Source: Shewanella nanhaiensis (GTDB taxonomy: Bacteria > Pseudomonadota > Gammaproteobacteria > Enterobacterales > Shewanellaceae). Taken from it: a stretch of 64,000 nucleotides of DNA. Both the position numbers and the translations under genes were made by a program. The stretch spans positions 124,001-188,000 of the forward strand of contig NZ_JAHZST010000009.1 in assembly GCF_019457885.1 (NCBI RefSeq). Reading direction: 5' to 3'. This document shows, one piece after another, positions 9,592 to 17,431 of this stretch (positions are counted from its first letter, which is position 1; each line of letters starts with the position of its first letter). The notes under the pieces are model-generated. The model searched no databases, had not been told where the DNA came from, and saw nothing but the letters and a program-made list of their open reading frames with translations.

Positions 9592-9789
9592 CTAGGAACC
9601 CGCACAGTTAGCGCTAGAACCATTCACAGCCGATGCCAGACAGTCCAGTTGACCTGTCGCGTTTTCTCCTAACTGATTAAATGCCGCTATCATTCCCCCC
9701 ACAACTAAACCACCTGCTATCGCGTACTCTACAGCGGTTAAACCGCTTTCATCTTCAATAAAATCATTCAACGCTTGCTTTATATTCAT
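9592..9789 (-). CDS. flp: Flp-type major pilin
   Basis: A 65-residue pilin subunit, first gene of the operon. The leader ends ESG, followed by LTAVEYAIAGGLV, which gives the cleavage site after Gly and the diagnostic Glu-Tyr pair at +5/+6 of Flp pilins. A short hydrophobic helix and a small tail with two cysteines follow. The ribosome binding site AGAGGAGAGGAATT directly before the ATG is very strong, fitting a highly made structural subunit. Confidence 0.95.
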   Translation of the reverse strand: MNIKQALNDFIEDESGLTAVEYAIAGGLVVGGMIAAFNQLGENATGQLDCLASAVNGSSANCAGS

Positions 9790-10330
9790 AATTCCTCTCC
9801 TCTACTTAGCTAAGTTATGAACACCGCCCTAGATAGTGATCACTATTAACCATTTAAAACATAAGTAGAGCCCAGCACATACAGAGTTGGACTCTATCTC
9901 TAACATTAAAAATAGCAAAGACAGTTACCTTCTAGGATACTGAAGAAATAACACGACTAGCCATTAACATACTTAGCGACCACAGAGTATGAAAGCGACA
10001 TAAAAGCTTATAAAAGTGAGAAATTCAACAGGAGATAACGGTCAAGGAAATAGGTTAATTTAGAATAAAAACATATAGATGGAAATCACGTCGGTACAAT
10101 GCAGTATGTGTTAGTGATGGAGAAGAGTTCATCCGTGCTTTTAATTATAAGCTAAATCAGATCACTCTATTAATCAGCGGCACATAAGTGTCATATTTCA
10201 TTTTTAGAGAATATTTCAATATGCTGCTGAATTTTAACTTGTAGAAAGCAAGTGTTAGAAAAAACCTATATAGTAAAGCTGAATATATTTATTACTGGTT
10301 TGTAATTTGATAGCAAGCGTTGGGAAAAGC
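9790..10330. other. Gene-free interval upstream of flp
   Basis: About 540 AT-rich bases between flp and the HTH gene. I see no convincing coding sequence or RNA gene. The flp-proximal end carries the two palindromes listed separately, and the remainder is probably promoter DNA for the Tad operon. Immediately past the stop of the HTH gene the minus strand is AT-rich and shows no trace of the catalytic half of an IS630 transposase. Confidence 0.6.
9804..9846 (-). promoter_or_regulatory. Two perfect palindromes in the flp leader/promoter region
   Basis: ACTTAGCTAAGT (9804-9815) and ATAGTGATCACTAT (9833-9846) are perfect 12- and 14-bp palindromes, 15-57 bases upstream of the flp start codon. The outer one is a plausible operator. 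The inner one is close enough to the ribosome binding site to affect translation. No matching regulator is identified, so the assignment is by symmetry and position only. Confidence 0.4.
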
Positions 10331-10783
10331 TTATATATGATCAACATACTTCTGGTTATCGGCATGGGTCACCCAGGCATAACCTAATCGCTCAAGAATT
10401 CGGTAAATATTGGAGATCTCGTAATTAACGCCAAACTTTTCAGCGATAAACTGTTGGACATCACAACCATGAAGTGGTTTTGTGCTCCGAGTTGCGATTC
10501 TACGTTTAATAAACTGAGACAACTCTAGCATCTGCTCTTCATTCAATGCTGAAGGCCTGCCTGTGTGTTTTTTATCTTTTAATCCCTCCAGCCCTGAAGA
10601 TAAATAGCTTGTGATCCATTTATTAACACTGGTTCGGCTAACTTTTAAATAATCAGCTATTTGATAACGGGACTTACCCTCTTGAAAGTGTAATAAAGCC
10701 AATAACTTTAGCCTCATTCTCGCGTTCGTCTCTTTACGAACTAATTTCATTAAATCTTCAGGTTCACAAATATTATCCGCCAT
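10331..10783 (-). CDS. Stand-alone IS630-type helix-turn-helix protein
   Basis: A 150-residue protein equal to the DNA-binding half of IS630-family transposases. The first HTH includes GKSRYQIADYLKVSRTSVNKW near 34-54. A Gly-Arg-Pro linker (HTGRPSAL) and a second winged-helix region (GCDVQQFIAEKFG, SNIYRILERLGYAW) follow. There is no DDE catalytic domain, and none follows downstream. The ATG lies one base after the transpeptidase stop (TAAGATG), so it is probably translated by coupling. It could be a degraded transposon or a domesticated regulator; the operon position and intact frame favour the latter. Confidence 0.75.
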   Translation of the reverse strand: MADNICEPEDLMKLVRKETNARMRLKLLALLHFQEGKSRYQIADYLKVSRTSVNKWITSYLSSGLEGLKDKKHTGRPSALNEEQMLELSQFIKRRIATRSTKPLHGCDVQQFIAEKFGVNYEISNIYRILERLGYAWVTHADNQKYVDHI

Positions 10784-10784
10784 C

Positions 10785-12248
10785 TTAAATCTCTCTATCC
10801 ATTTGATAAATATCGGGTCTTATCTGAAGCACTCCCCATTTATCTACCCAAGCTGTCTGGTAAGTTATTAATGTAGGAACCGAATTCATCACAGGAAAAT
10901 GGCGTGTATCTCTGTTATCTAAAGCCTGTTCAAACTTTAGTGCCACCGCCTCATTATCAAGTAGTTTACTGGAAAGCAATACAGGTGCAGACAAGCGAAT
11001 ACAGCCATGGCTCAACGCTCTATCTGTAAGCGCGAATAAAGATTTATCTGGCGTATCGTGCAGGAAAATTGATTGCTGGTTATTGATAGAAAACCTCAAC
11101 TTTCCCAATGCATTGGCTTTTCCGGGTTGCTGTACCAAACGATAATCTTTAAGCAGTACAGTTAAGTTACTTTCACCATCAATGCTCAAGGTCTTCTGAT
11201 CTGAACTTCGAGGATTAGTCTTGTGCAGCGCAAAACCCTGATGATTTAAGTAACCAGGTTGGTGAGCATGCAGCGGGAGCAATTCATTTTTGACAATGCT
11301 ATGAGGTGGAGTCCAACTTGGGTTAACGGTAATTTGAGTCAATGTCGTATTTAACCTCGGAGTTGGGCTCATTGGTTTTCCGACGATTACCCGCATATTC
11401 AGCGCCTCACTCCCTTTATCAAACAACATTAGGCTATAGTCAGGAATATTTATCCAAATATATTTATCAGGTACTTGCTTCGGAAGTAGAGCCAAACGCC
11501 ACAAGTTATCTTGCATCTGGCTCAGCCTCTTTCTGGGAGAGATGTTTATTGCAGCTAAAGTTTTGGAGTCGACAATGCCACTAGCCTCAATACCATGGCG
11601 TTGCTGAAAATACTTAACTGCTTCTATCGCATTAGGGTCAAAAATTGAGTCTCGATACCGGATCTGCTTTTTCACATCAAGATCGCCTAAAAAAGTTAAC
11701 ATTGATCTCAGTTTTTTTATCTGCACTGAACTTTGTCCCAACCTAATATCTACCTCTGCTAAGTTCGGCCAGAATATAGTGAGCTTTTCTTGATACTCAC
11801 GGATCATATGTCGCAACCGGACAACATCAGCATAAGGTGGGAGTATCTCATTGATATAATTGTTAACTTCTCCTCGATTAATCACCTTAATAAATGCCAT
11901 TTTAGTAAATTGTACATTGTTACCCATTGACTCAGCTCTTCGTGAGAGCACTGACAAGATAGCATAGGTAATTTTTAGCTCTTTTAAGCTGATCTGCTTA
12001 GCTAAACCGACATACTTATCTTCTATATCAACAAGCTCAATGCCTAAGTCGCTTAACAGCTGCATTGCTGATACACCACTTGTGTTCAACTCTTTACCAT
12101 TAAACCAGATTGGCTTATCTATCACTTTTTCATAAAAATGCAAAAGTCCAATCTCAGCTTCATCACTTCCCGTATCAGCCTCACAAACAAAACTTATCGA
12201 ACCACATATACAAAAAACACAGATGAATAATGCTTGAATACACCTCAT
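10785..12248 (-). CDS. L,D-transpeptidase, YcbB/LdtD-like
   Basis: An exported peptidoglycan cross-linking enzyme that would form 3-3 (meso-DAP to meso-DAP) bonds. The 487-residue protein has a signal peptide ending CEA, an N-terminal scaffold region, a peptidoglycan-binding segment near 200-230 (AVKYFQQRHGIEASGIVD) and a C-terminal YkuD domain. The active-site motif is SHGCIRL, with the catalytic Cys near residue 415, and an upstream His in FLHDTPD. It is shorter than E. coli LdtD (615) but has the same domain order. The downstream HTH gene appears to be co-translated. Confidence 0.88.
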   Translation of the reverse strand: MRCIQALFICVFCICGSISFVCEADTGSDEAEIGLLHFYEKVIDKPIWFNGKELNTSGVSAMQLLSDLGIELVDIEDKYVGLAKQISLKELKITYAILSVLSRRAESMGNNVQFTKMAFIKVINRGEVNNYINEILPPYADVVRLRHMIREYQEKLTIFWPNLAEVDIRLGQSSVQIKKLRSMLTFLGDLDVKKQIRYRDSIFDPNAIEAVKYFQQRHGIEASGIVDSKTLAAINISPRKRLSQMQDNLWRLALLPKQVPDKYIWINIPDYSLMLFDKGSEALNMRVIVGKPMSPTPRLNTTLTQITVNPSWTPPHSIVKNELLPLHAHQPGYLNHQGFALHKTNPRSSDQKTLSIDGESNLTVLLKDYRLVQQPGKANALGKLRFSINNQQSIFLHDTPDKSLFALTDRALSHGCIRLSAPVLLSSKLLDNEAVALKFEQALDNRDTRHFPVMNSVPTLITYQTAWVDKWGVLQIRPDIYQMDREI

Positions 12249-12499
12249 AGAGAACTTCCCTACTTAGAGACCAATAATTGTCATGAAAGTATCGCTCCTC
12301 AGCAGTCCAACAGATCAGACTCATTTTCAAAGAAACTAAATATCACTTTAATGTGTAGTACATAACATCCATTGAAACAAACTTAAATAGCTGAAAACAG
12401 TCAAAAACTGTGCAAAAAATACAGCAAGACTTTTTTGCGCGTCTATACTTCAATTGCAAAAATAAATTTATCGAGAGTTCAGTTTTTATCGGAAGATCA

Positions 12500-12775
12500 A
12501 TGGATAACATCAAGGTTTTTGGGGCTCAATTCATTCTAATCAGCATAATAGTGTTATTACTTGCCAGTATGATCACGCCCGCGTGGAAAGTTTATCAAAT
12601 ACGACTATCTATCAACTCAGGAACCCCCTCAGGAGACTCACTTGCTGAACGCTATTTAATTTTGGGTGATTGGCCAGCCTCTACGAATGGATTCAATATA
12701 GTAGAACATAATCAATACTTTAAAATAACTACTAACAAGATACCAGCAATGCAGAACCAAGATGGGCTTAAGTGA
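12500..12775 (+). CDS. Small membrane protein resembling a degenerate type IV pilin
   Basis: I prefer the ATG at 12500, preceded by GGAAG; an in-frame GTG at 12410 would add 30 residues. The 91-residue product starts MDNIKVFG, then a hydrophobic helix AQFILISIIVLLLASMITP, then AWKVYQIRLSINSG. The layout recalls type IV pilins (Gly, hydrophobic stretch, Pro, aromatic), and a short C-terminal part with YFKITT resembles pilin strands. The +5 Glu is absent (Leu), so classical assembly is doubtful. The next gene starts 47 bases downstream. It may be just a small membrane protein. Confidence 0.45.
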   Translation: MDNIKVFGAQFILISIIVLLLASMITPAWKVYQIRLSINSGTPSGDSLAERYLILGDWPASTNGFNIVEHNQYFKITTNKIPAMQNQDGLK

Positions 12776-12822
12776 TATCACCCTTCTTATCCATCAACAT
12801 GGGGTAAACATTAGGAACAGCA

Positions 12823-14904
12823 ATGGGACGTGCTTTAACTAATAACGCAATGGAAATAACGATGGGGCGAACATTCCTGCGCACTGTCACCCTTATGTTA
12901 CTCTCCTTAATAGCTCTATACATATTGAAGCAATCACTGCAATTTTACACTCCAATATCGATCGCTGAGGCAATGCTTCATATCCGCACTGACGATATCT
13001 TAAGCTTAGGTTTTTTACTGGATCTAGCTTACTTTTTTCTCTTAACCATATTCCTGCATCTACTTTGGTCGCTTATCATTACTGTGTCATGCTCACCATG
13101 GTTTCAGATAATTGACAAGGATAATATACGTACACAGATCTGGTTGATCATTATGTTTGCTCACATTGCCTTAGTATTATCAGCCAATGCCTACTTATAC
13201 CCCACATCATTGCTAGGTTTTATGCGAGACACACCGCTTGCAAGCCCCATGGGTTTATTCAGCTTATCCCTCCTGCTCTCATTTCAATTTATCTGGGGAG
13301 TGCTCAGCTCATTGAACAGAAAAGTATTACTAACGTTAACACTTACCTGTATCGCACTAGTGCTTTTTTTCAACCTTCATCGCATTCTTCCCCTCCACCA
13401 AACAGCGACCTCTAAACCTAATATTTTTATTATCGGAATAGATGGTCTTAGGCCTGATCATCTAGCATTGCGAGATAAAAAAAATACACTGACACCACAT
13501 CTAAATAGCTTCATTGCCCAATCAATCACGTACGATAAAACCTATACTCCTCAGGGGCGCACCTATGTGGCTTGGATGAGCTTGTTAACGGGCCAGTATC
13601 CCGTTAACCACGGGGCAAGATTTAACCTTACCCCTCCGGAGTTAGTTCACAAAGCACTGCCCTTAGTCAGAGAGCTCAAGCAGCAAAATTACAAAACAAG
13701 CTATGCAATGGATGAAAGACGCTTTAATCAAATTGATCATGAGTATGGTTTCGAGAATATTATTGGCCCCAAGATCGGTGCTGCTGATGCAATTATTGCA
13801 AATATTGCTGATTTCCCACTGATAAACCTGTTCGTCAACACACCATTCTCACAACTCTTATTTCCCTACCTATCATTAAATCGTGCATATGGAAAAGCAT
13901 ACGATCCCTACCTATTTAATGAAAAAGTAGTCAGTAGTTTATCGACCACAAGGGCTAATTTCCTGTCCGTGCACTTTTGTCAGCTACACTGGCCCTTTAC
14001 CTCTAAAGAGTTTATCGACCCAAAACAGGTAAACTGGAAAGGAAACTATAACCATTTTATGTACCAAGGGATGCTCGAAAAAGTAGATAAACAATTTAAT
14101 CATTTCATTGAGTTACTCTCAGATCGCGGTTATCTGAATAATGCCATCATCTATCTGATCTCAGATCATGGTGAAGGCTTTATGTTAGATAGAGACAAGT
14201 TAATCGCGCTAAGCAGTCTGTCAGATAAACAAAGCAAGTTAAGTGTTAATTCTTGGGGGCATGGAAACAATGTACTGACTCAGGAGCAGTCTGATGTACT
14301 CATGGCATATCGACGATTTAGTGATGGAAAAACTGTTCAGGAAGGGAAAAAAATATCCGGCACCTTTTCATTAATCGATATCGCCCCTAGCCTCTTTGAT
14401 GAACTCAACCTTTCATTAAATAAGAGTGATAAACAGTTTGATGGGATAATACTGCCTAAGTCCACGCAGTCAAAAGACAGTAATATCTTTGAAAGAAACA
14501 TTTTTGTAGAGTCTTCACTACCTGTTAACGCCATAAACACTAGCTTTATTGATGATAGAAAAGTGCTTTCCGAAACCGCTTCGGATTATGAAGTCAGAGA
14601 AAACGGCAGAGCGGTATTACAAGCAGAAAGATACCCCAGCTTAGTTAGCCAAAAACAACGTTCTGTTTATTATCAGAAGTGGCAATTGGCCATGTTGCCT
14701 GATTATGACAGCCTAGTTTTAGTTAATACCTTACAAAAAAGCTGGCAACCAATCTCCTCCTACCACGGAGATGCCCCCTGGCAAAAAATGCTTGCTTGGT
14801 TATGTGCACACTATAGAGATGATTATCAATTCGATAAACACAATGCATGCAAGGACACTAGCCGACAAGTGAGAGAGGTAAGTTCAATGCTATCCAGTCC
14901 ATAA
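12823..14904 (+). CDS. Membrane-anchored sulfatase-fold protein, probably phosphotransferase-like
   Basis: A 693-residue protein with about five N-terminal membrane helices (residues 20-190) and a periplasmic alkaline-phosphatase/sulfatase domain. Metal-site motifs are visible: IIGIDGLRPDHL near 205, YLISDHGEGF and SWGHGNN. The nucleophile region reads GRTYVAWMSLLTG, with no Cys/Ser-x-Pro-x-Arg motif of true sulfatases, so a Thr is the likely nucleophile, as in LtaS and phosphoethanolamine transferases. The start is supported by AGGAA upstream. The substrate is unknown; lipid A, glycans or pilin are possibilities known for the wider family. Confidence 0.7.
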   Translation: MGRALTNNAMEITMGRTFLRTVTLMLLSLIALYILKQSLQFYTPISIAEAMLHIRTDDILSLGFLLDLAYFFLLTIFLHLLWSLIITVSCSPWFQIIDKDNIRTQIWLIIMFAHIALVLSANAYLYPTSLLGFMRDTPLASPMGLFSLSLLLSFQFIWGVLSSLNRKVLLTLTLTCIALVLFFNLHRILPLHQTATSKPNIFIIGIDGLRPDHLALRDKKNTLTPHLNSFIAQSITYDKTYTPQGRTYVAWMSLLTGQYPVNHGARFNLTPPELVHKALPLVRELKQQNYKTSYAMDERRFNQIDHEYGFENIIGPKIGAADAIIANIADFPLINLFVNTPFSQLLFPYLSLNRAYGKAYDPYLFNEKVVSSLSTTRANFLSVHFCQLHWPFTSKEFIDPKQVNWKGNYNHFMYQGMLEKVDKQFNHFIELLSDRGYLNNAIIYLISDHGEGFMLDRDKLIALSSLSDKQSKLSVNSWGHGNNVLTQEQSDVLMAYRRFSDGKTVQEGKKISGTFSLIDIAPSLFDELNLSLNKSDKQFDGIILPKSTQSKDSNIFERNIFVESSLPVNAINTSFIDDRKVLSETASDYEVRENGRAVLQAERYPSLVSQKQRSVYYQKWQLAMLPDYDSLVLVNTLQKSWQPISSYHGDAPWQKMLAWLCAHYRDDYQFDKHNACKDTSRQVREVSSMLSSP

Positions 14905-14926
14905 GCGGCCCTATCTTAACGAGCGT

Positions 14927-16405
14927 TTAAAATGCGAAACCAAGCTGAGCAATAACGGCATTTACCTGCTCATATAAGCCTAAATGTGCTAACTGCCCCA
15001 CTCGCTCATCTCCATTGTCCTGTGGCCTATGCTGATAAAGTTCTAACCGATAAGAAAACTTTGTTCCCCCTTGGAGTTTATGACCGAATTTAATACCAAA
15101 TGTATACGCTGTTAATTTCCCTAACCTGCTATCTGCACTGCCGTATTCTGGTAATTCACCCAGTTCAGGCAAGAATGCATGATAAAAATCGGCCGCTGAT
15201 TGTCGATAGTAGCGTAGATGGATCTGACCATAGAGTGAGTCAGTAAACTGATAACGATAGTGCGTTTCAACCGTATGGGAATCTATACCCCAGTCATCAG
15301 CACTGTATCGATAGGAGAGATCAACGACTCCAGTTTCTAGTGCACCTTTGGTTAACAAGAATACACTCTGTTTATATCGTGTATCTGGCCTATTCTCATA
15401 GAGGTAGCCCTGAGCCATACCTCGCTCATCAACTTGGCTAATTATTTTGTAGGGATCGGTCATATACCCATCGAGATAGGAAAAACTATAGTTACCTTGT
15501 ACTAGCCAGTATCGATTCAGAAGTTGCGTAAACCCAGCACTTAAATCAAAAGTATGCTTAATGGAGCTCGATAGATCCCTTGTTTTGTCAAAAGCTTGCT
15601 TAAATTCTGACTGAGATGAGAAATCATCTCTAAATAACATCGGAGCCCAAGAAGTGGGCCTTCCCCCAACAGGATCTATGATGTCGTAGTAATAGCCTAA
15701 CGCAAAATTCACAGCGCTATTTCCCCTGTTGAATGACCGTTCGGCGCCACTATTCACCCCAAGGGAGGTATAGTCATATTCACGAGATAGGTGAAAGCCC
15801 AAATTGACCTTATCGGTATTAGAGAGGGTTTCAGTCCAGTTACCATTTAGCTGTAGTCGAGTATCTTTAAAGGTATCATCCAAAGGTGTTTCGCCATTTT
15901 TGGCATGATAAACCCCATTACCAGAGGGTCGTGTAAAGGTTTGTTGTTGCTGTTGAGGAGCAGCGCCATTGGGAGATGCCCCAGTTAAGGTATCTAGGAG
16001 GAGTTTTCCCTCAAGTTCACTCTTATCCCCATAGCTAGCTTGAAGATTAAAAATCCCTTCCGCCGCGGTCACCCTATCCTGTTCTTGATAATAGAGCAGC
16101 GCAGTTTCTATTTTTGTCACCTCAAGTTTTTTCCCGCTCACTATAGCGGGTAGACTGATACTGGTTTTATCAGCATCCCCTATATCTTGAACTGTCTCAT
16201 CTATCTCTGTAGCCATAGCAGGTGTAGAAAATAGCGCTAAACTCGCTATAGTCAGGCTTTTATTGATATTCCTGTACCGCTTAAACTGATGATTATCTGA
16301 TGTAACAGAGGTAAGTTCCAATGTTGAACTCTCTTGTATTGAGCAATTTTGTGTAGAGCTCTTTTGTATTGAGCGGCGCTTTTTTCTTATCGCTGTTAGT
16401 TGCAC
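14927..16405 (-). CDS. DUF3570 outer-membrane beta-barrel-like protein
   Basis: A 492-residue protein matching the DUF3570 family as I recall it. After an unusually long 45-residue leader comes a signal peptide, SLTIASLALFSTPAMA. The body shows the alternating aromatic strands of an outer-membrane barrel (NYSFSYLDGYMTD, YRYQFTDSLYGQIHLRYY) and ends in Phe (VIAQLGFAF), like many Bam substrates. It overlaps the DUF4266 gene by 10 bases and is the last gene of the three-gene cassette. The leader contains a near-exact 10-residue duplication, SIQKSSTQNC / SIQESSTLEL. Function unknown. Confidence 0.8.
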   Translation of the reverse strand: MQLTAIRKKRRSIQKSSTQNCSIQESSTLELTSVTSDNHQFKRYRNINKSLTIASLALFSTPAMATEIDETVQDIGDADKTSISLPAIVSGKKLEVTKIETALLYYQEQDRVTAAEGIFNLQASYGDKSELEGKLLLDTLTGASPNGAAPQQQQQTFTRPSGNGVYHAKNGETPLDDTFKDTRLQLNGNWTETLSNTDKVNLGFHLSREYDYTSLGVNSGAERSFNRGNSAVNFALGYYYDIIDPVGGRPTSWAPMLFRDDFSSQSEFKQAFDKTRDLSSSIKHTFDLSAGFTQLLNRYWLVQGNYSFSYLDGYMTDPYKIISQVDERGMAQGYLYENRPDTRYKQSVFLLTKGALETGVVDLSYRYSADDWGIDSHTVETHYRYQFTDSLYGQIHLRYYRQSAADFYHAFLPELGELPEYGSADSRLGKLTAYTFGIKFGHKLQGGTKFSYRLELYQHRPQDNGDERVGQLAHLGLYEQVNAVIAQLGFAF

Positions 16406-16629
16406 CCACAGCCTCCACCACCTTGTGAGCGGCCACCACTCGTCCCCTCTTTACTGAAATAGATATGATCGTCCAACATAAGATCTAACTTTTGATTATC
16501 GAGCGCCATATCTTCTCGAGCGAACTGATCCCGCTCCCATGGCTGAACACCTAATGTGGAACAACCACTGCAAAGCGTAATAACTAAACACAACAACTTA
16601 CCCTGTCTCCACTTTCCACGAATAACCAT
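16396..16629 (-). CDS. DUF4266 small lipoprotein with C-terminal CGC tail
   Basis: A 77-residue protein with an N-terminal export signal and a lipobox-like CSGC around Cys23. The family core VQPWERDQFAREDM and DDHIYFSKEG is followed by a Gly-rich tail ending GGGGCGCN, which puts two cysteines (74 and 76) at the extreme C-terminus. This matches DUF4266 as I recall it. Start and stop overlap both neighbours (1 base with the thioredoxin gene, 10 with DUF3570), showing tight translational coupling. The CGC tail could be a redox, metal-binding or modification site; none is proven. Confidence 0.8.
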   Translation of the reverse strand: MVIRGKWRQGKLLCLVITLCSGCSTLGVQPWERDQFAREDMALDNQKLDLMLDDHIYFSKEGTSGGRSQGGGGCGCN

Positions 16630-17144
16630 TATTTGCTCTCATTTAGCAATTTAACAATTTCAGTTTCATATTCCATTAAATTTTCCGCATAAAATCCGAC
16701 ATGGGTACTCACAAGCTCCCCCTTTCGATTAAAAAGATAACTCGATGGCATACCAAGGATTTCAAACTCTTTAGCGACCTTATGCTCTACATCATAAGCG
16801 ATGGTAAATTGTGCAGGAAGCTGCTGTAAAAACTTAGCGGCAAGCGTACTATCAAAGTCGAGGTTGACCGCGACAATTTTCAAGCCTTTATCTGCATATT
16901 TATTATGCATCTCATCCATCCAGGGAAAAGATTTGCGACAGGGCCCGCACCAAGATGCCCAGAAATCAATATAAACCACCTGCCCACGCAATTCAGAAAG
17001 GGAATAAGATTGGCCATCCCCTCCCTTCACTTCAATATCCAGCCTTGGCTCAGCCCAAACCATATTCATTGGTAACAGAGATATTGCTACAACGAAAATA
17101 ATCGATACGAGCTTACCGTAATGATAACTTAGTCTATTTACCAT
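16629..17144 (-). CDS. Periplasmic TlpA/ResA-like thioredoxin
   Basis: A 171-residue thiol-disulfide oxidoreductase. A signal peptide (about residues 1-31, ending MVWA) is followed by a thioredoxin fold with the active site WASWCGPCRKSFP near 72-76 and the cis-Pro segment LGMPSSYLF. ResA/TlpA-type proteins reduce periplasmic disulfides, for example in cytochrome c maturation. Here the downstream neighbours are a Cys-tailed lipoprotein and a barrel protein, sharing a TAATG junction, so those cysteines are the obvious candidate substrate. It is first in the operon; no promoter was recognised. Confidence 0.88.
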   Translation of the reverse strand: MVNRLSYHYGKLVSIIFVVAISLLPMNMVWAEPRLDIEVKGGDGQSYSLSELRGQVVYIDFWASWCGPCRKSFPWMDEMHNKYADKGLKIVAVNLDFDSTLAAKFLQQLPAQFTIAYDVEHKVAKEFEILGMPSSYLFNRKGELVSTHVGFYAENLMEYETEIVKLLNESK

Positions 17145-17431
17145 GTTAGCTGACTTATTAATAACTAATGATGACTCTTTTATACACTGAGAAACTGATA
17201 AGTGACAGCGCTGTACTCAAGAAAAACCTACGAGTAAAAATGATAACTAAAACTAAGCCAGTTCATTTGATTAGAATCAAAAAGCAATATTGTCATTCAA
17301 TGCTATTATTGATGGTAATAACTAGCACGAAATATGGCGAAATAAAGAATCGTTATCATCAACTCATTTTAAACTTAGCTTAAATCCATATTTCCCTAAT
17401 CTTACTTTTAGATTTCATAGCCGTAAAAACA

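Noticed and set aside
14927..16405. DUF3570 protein as a porin for the maltodextrin system
   Set aside because: It is co-transcribed with the thioredoxin and DUF4266 genes and lacks the operator; there is no link to sugar use.
17168..17383. Small plus-strand open frame of 71 codons between the thioredoxin and cyclase genes
   Set aside because: It has no ribosome binding site, a low-complexity basic composition and no recognisable domain; it looks like chance in AT-rich DNA.
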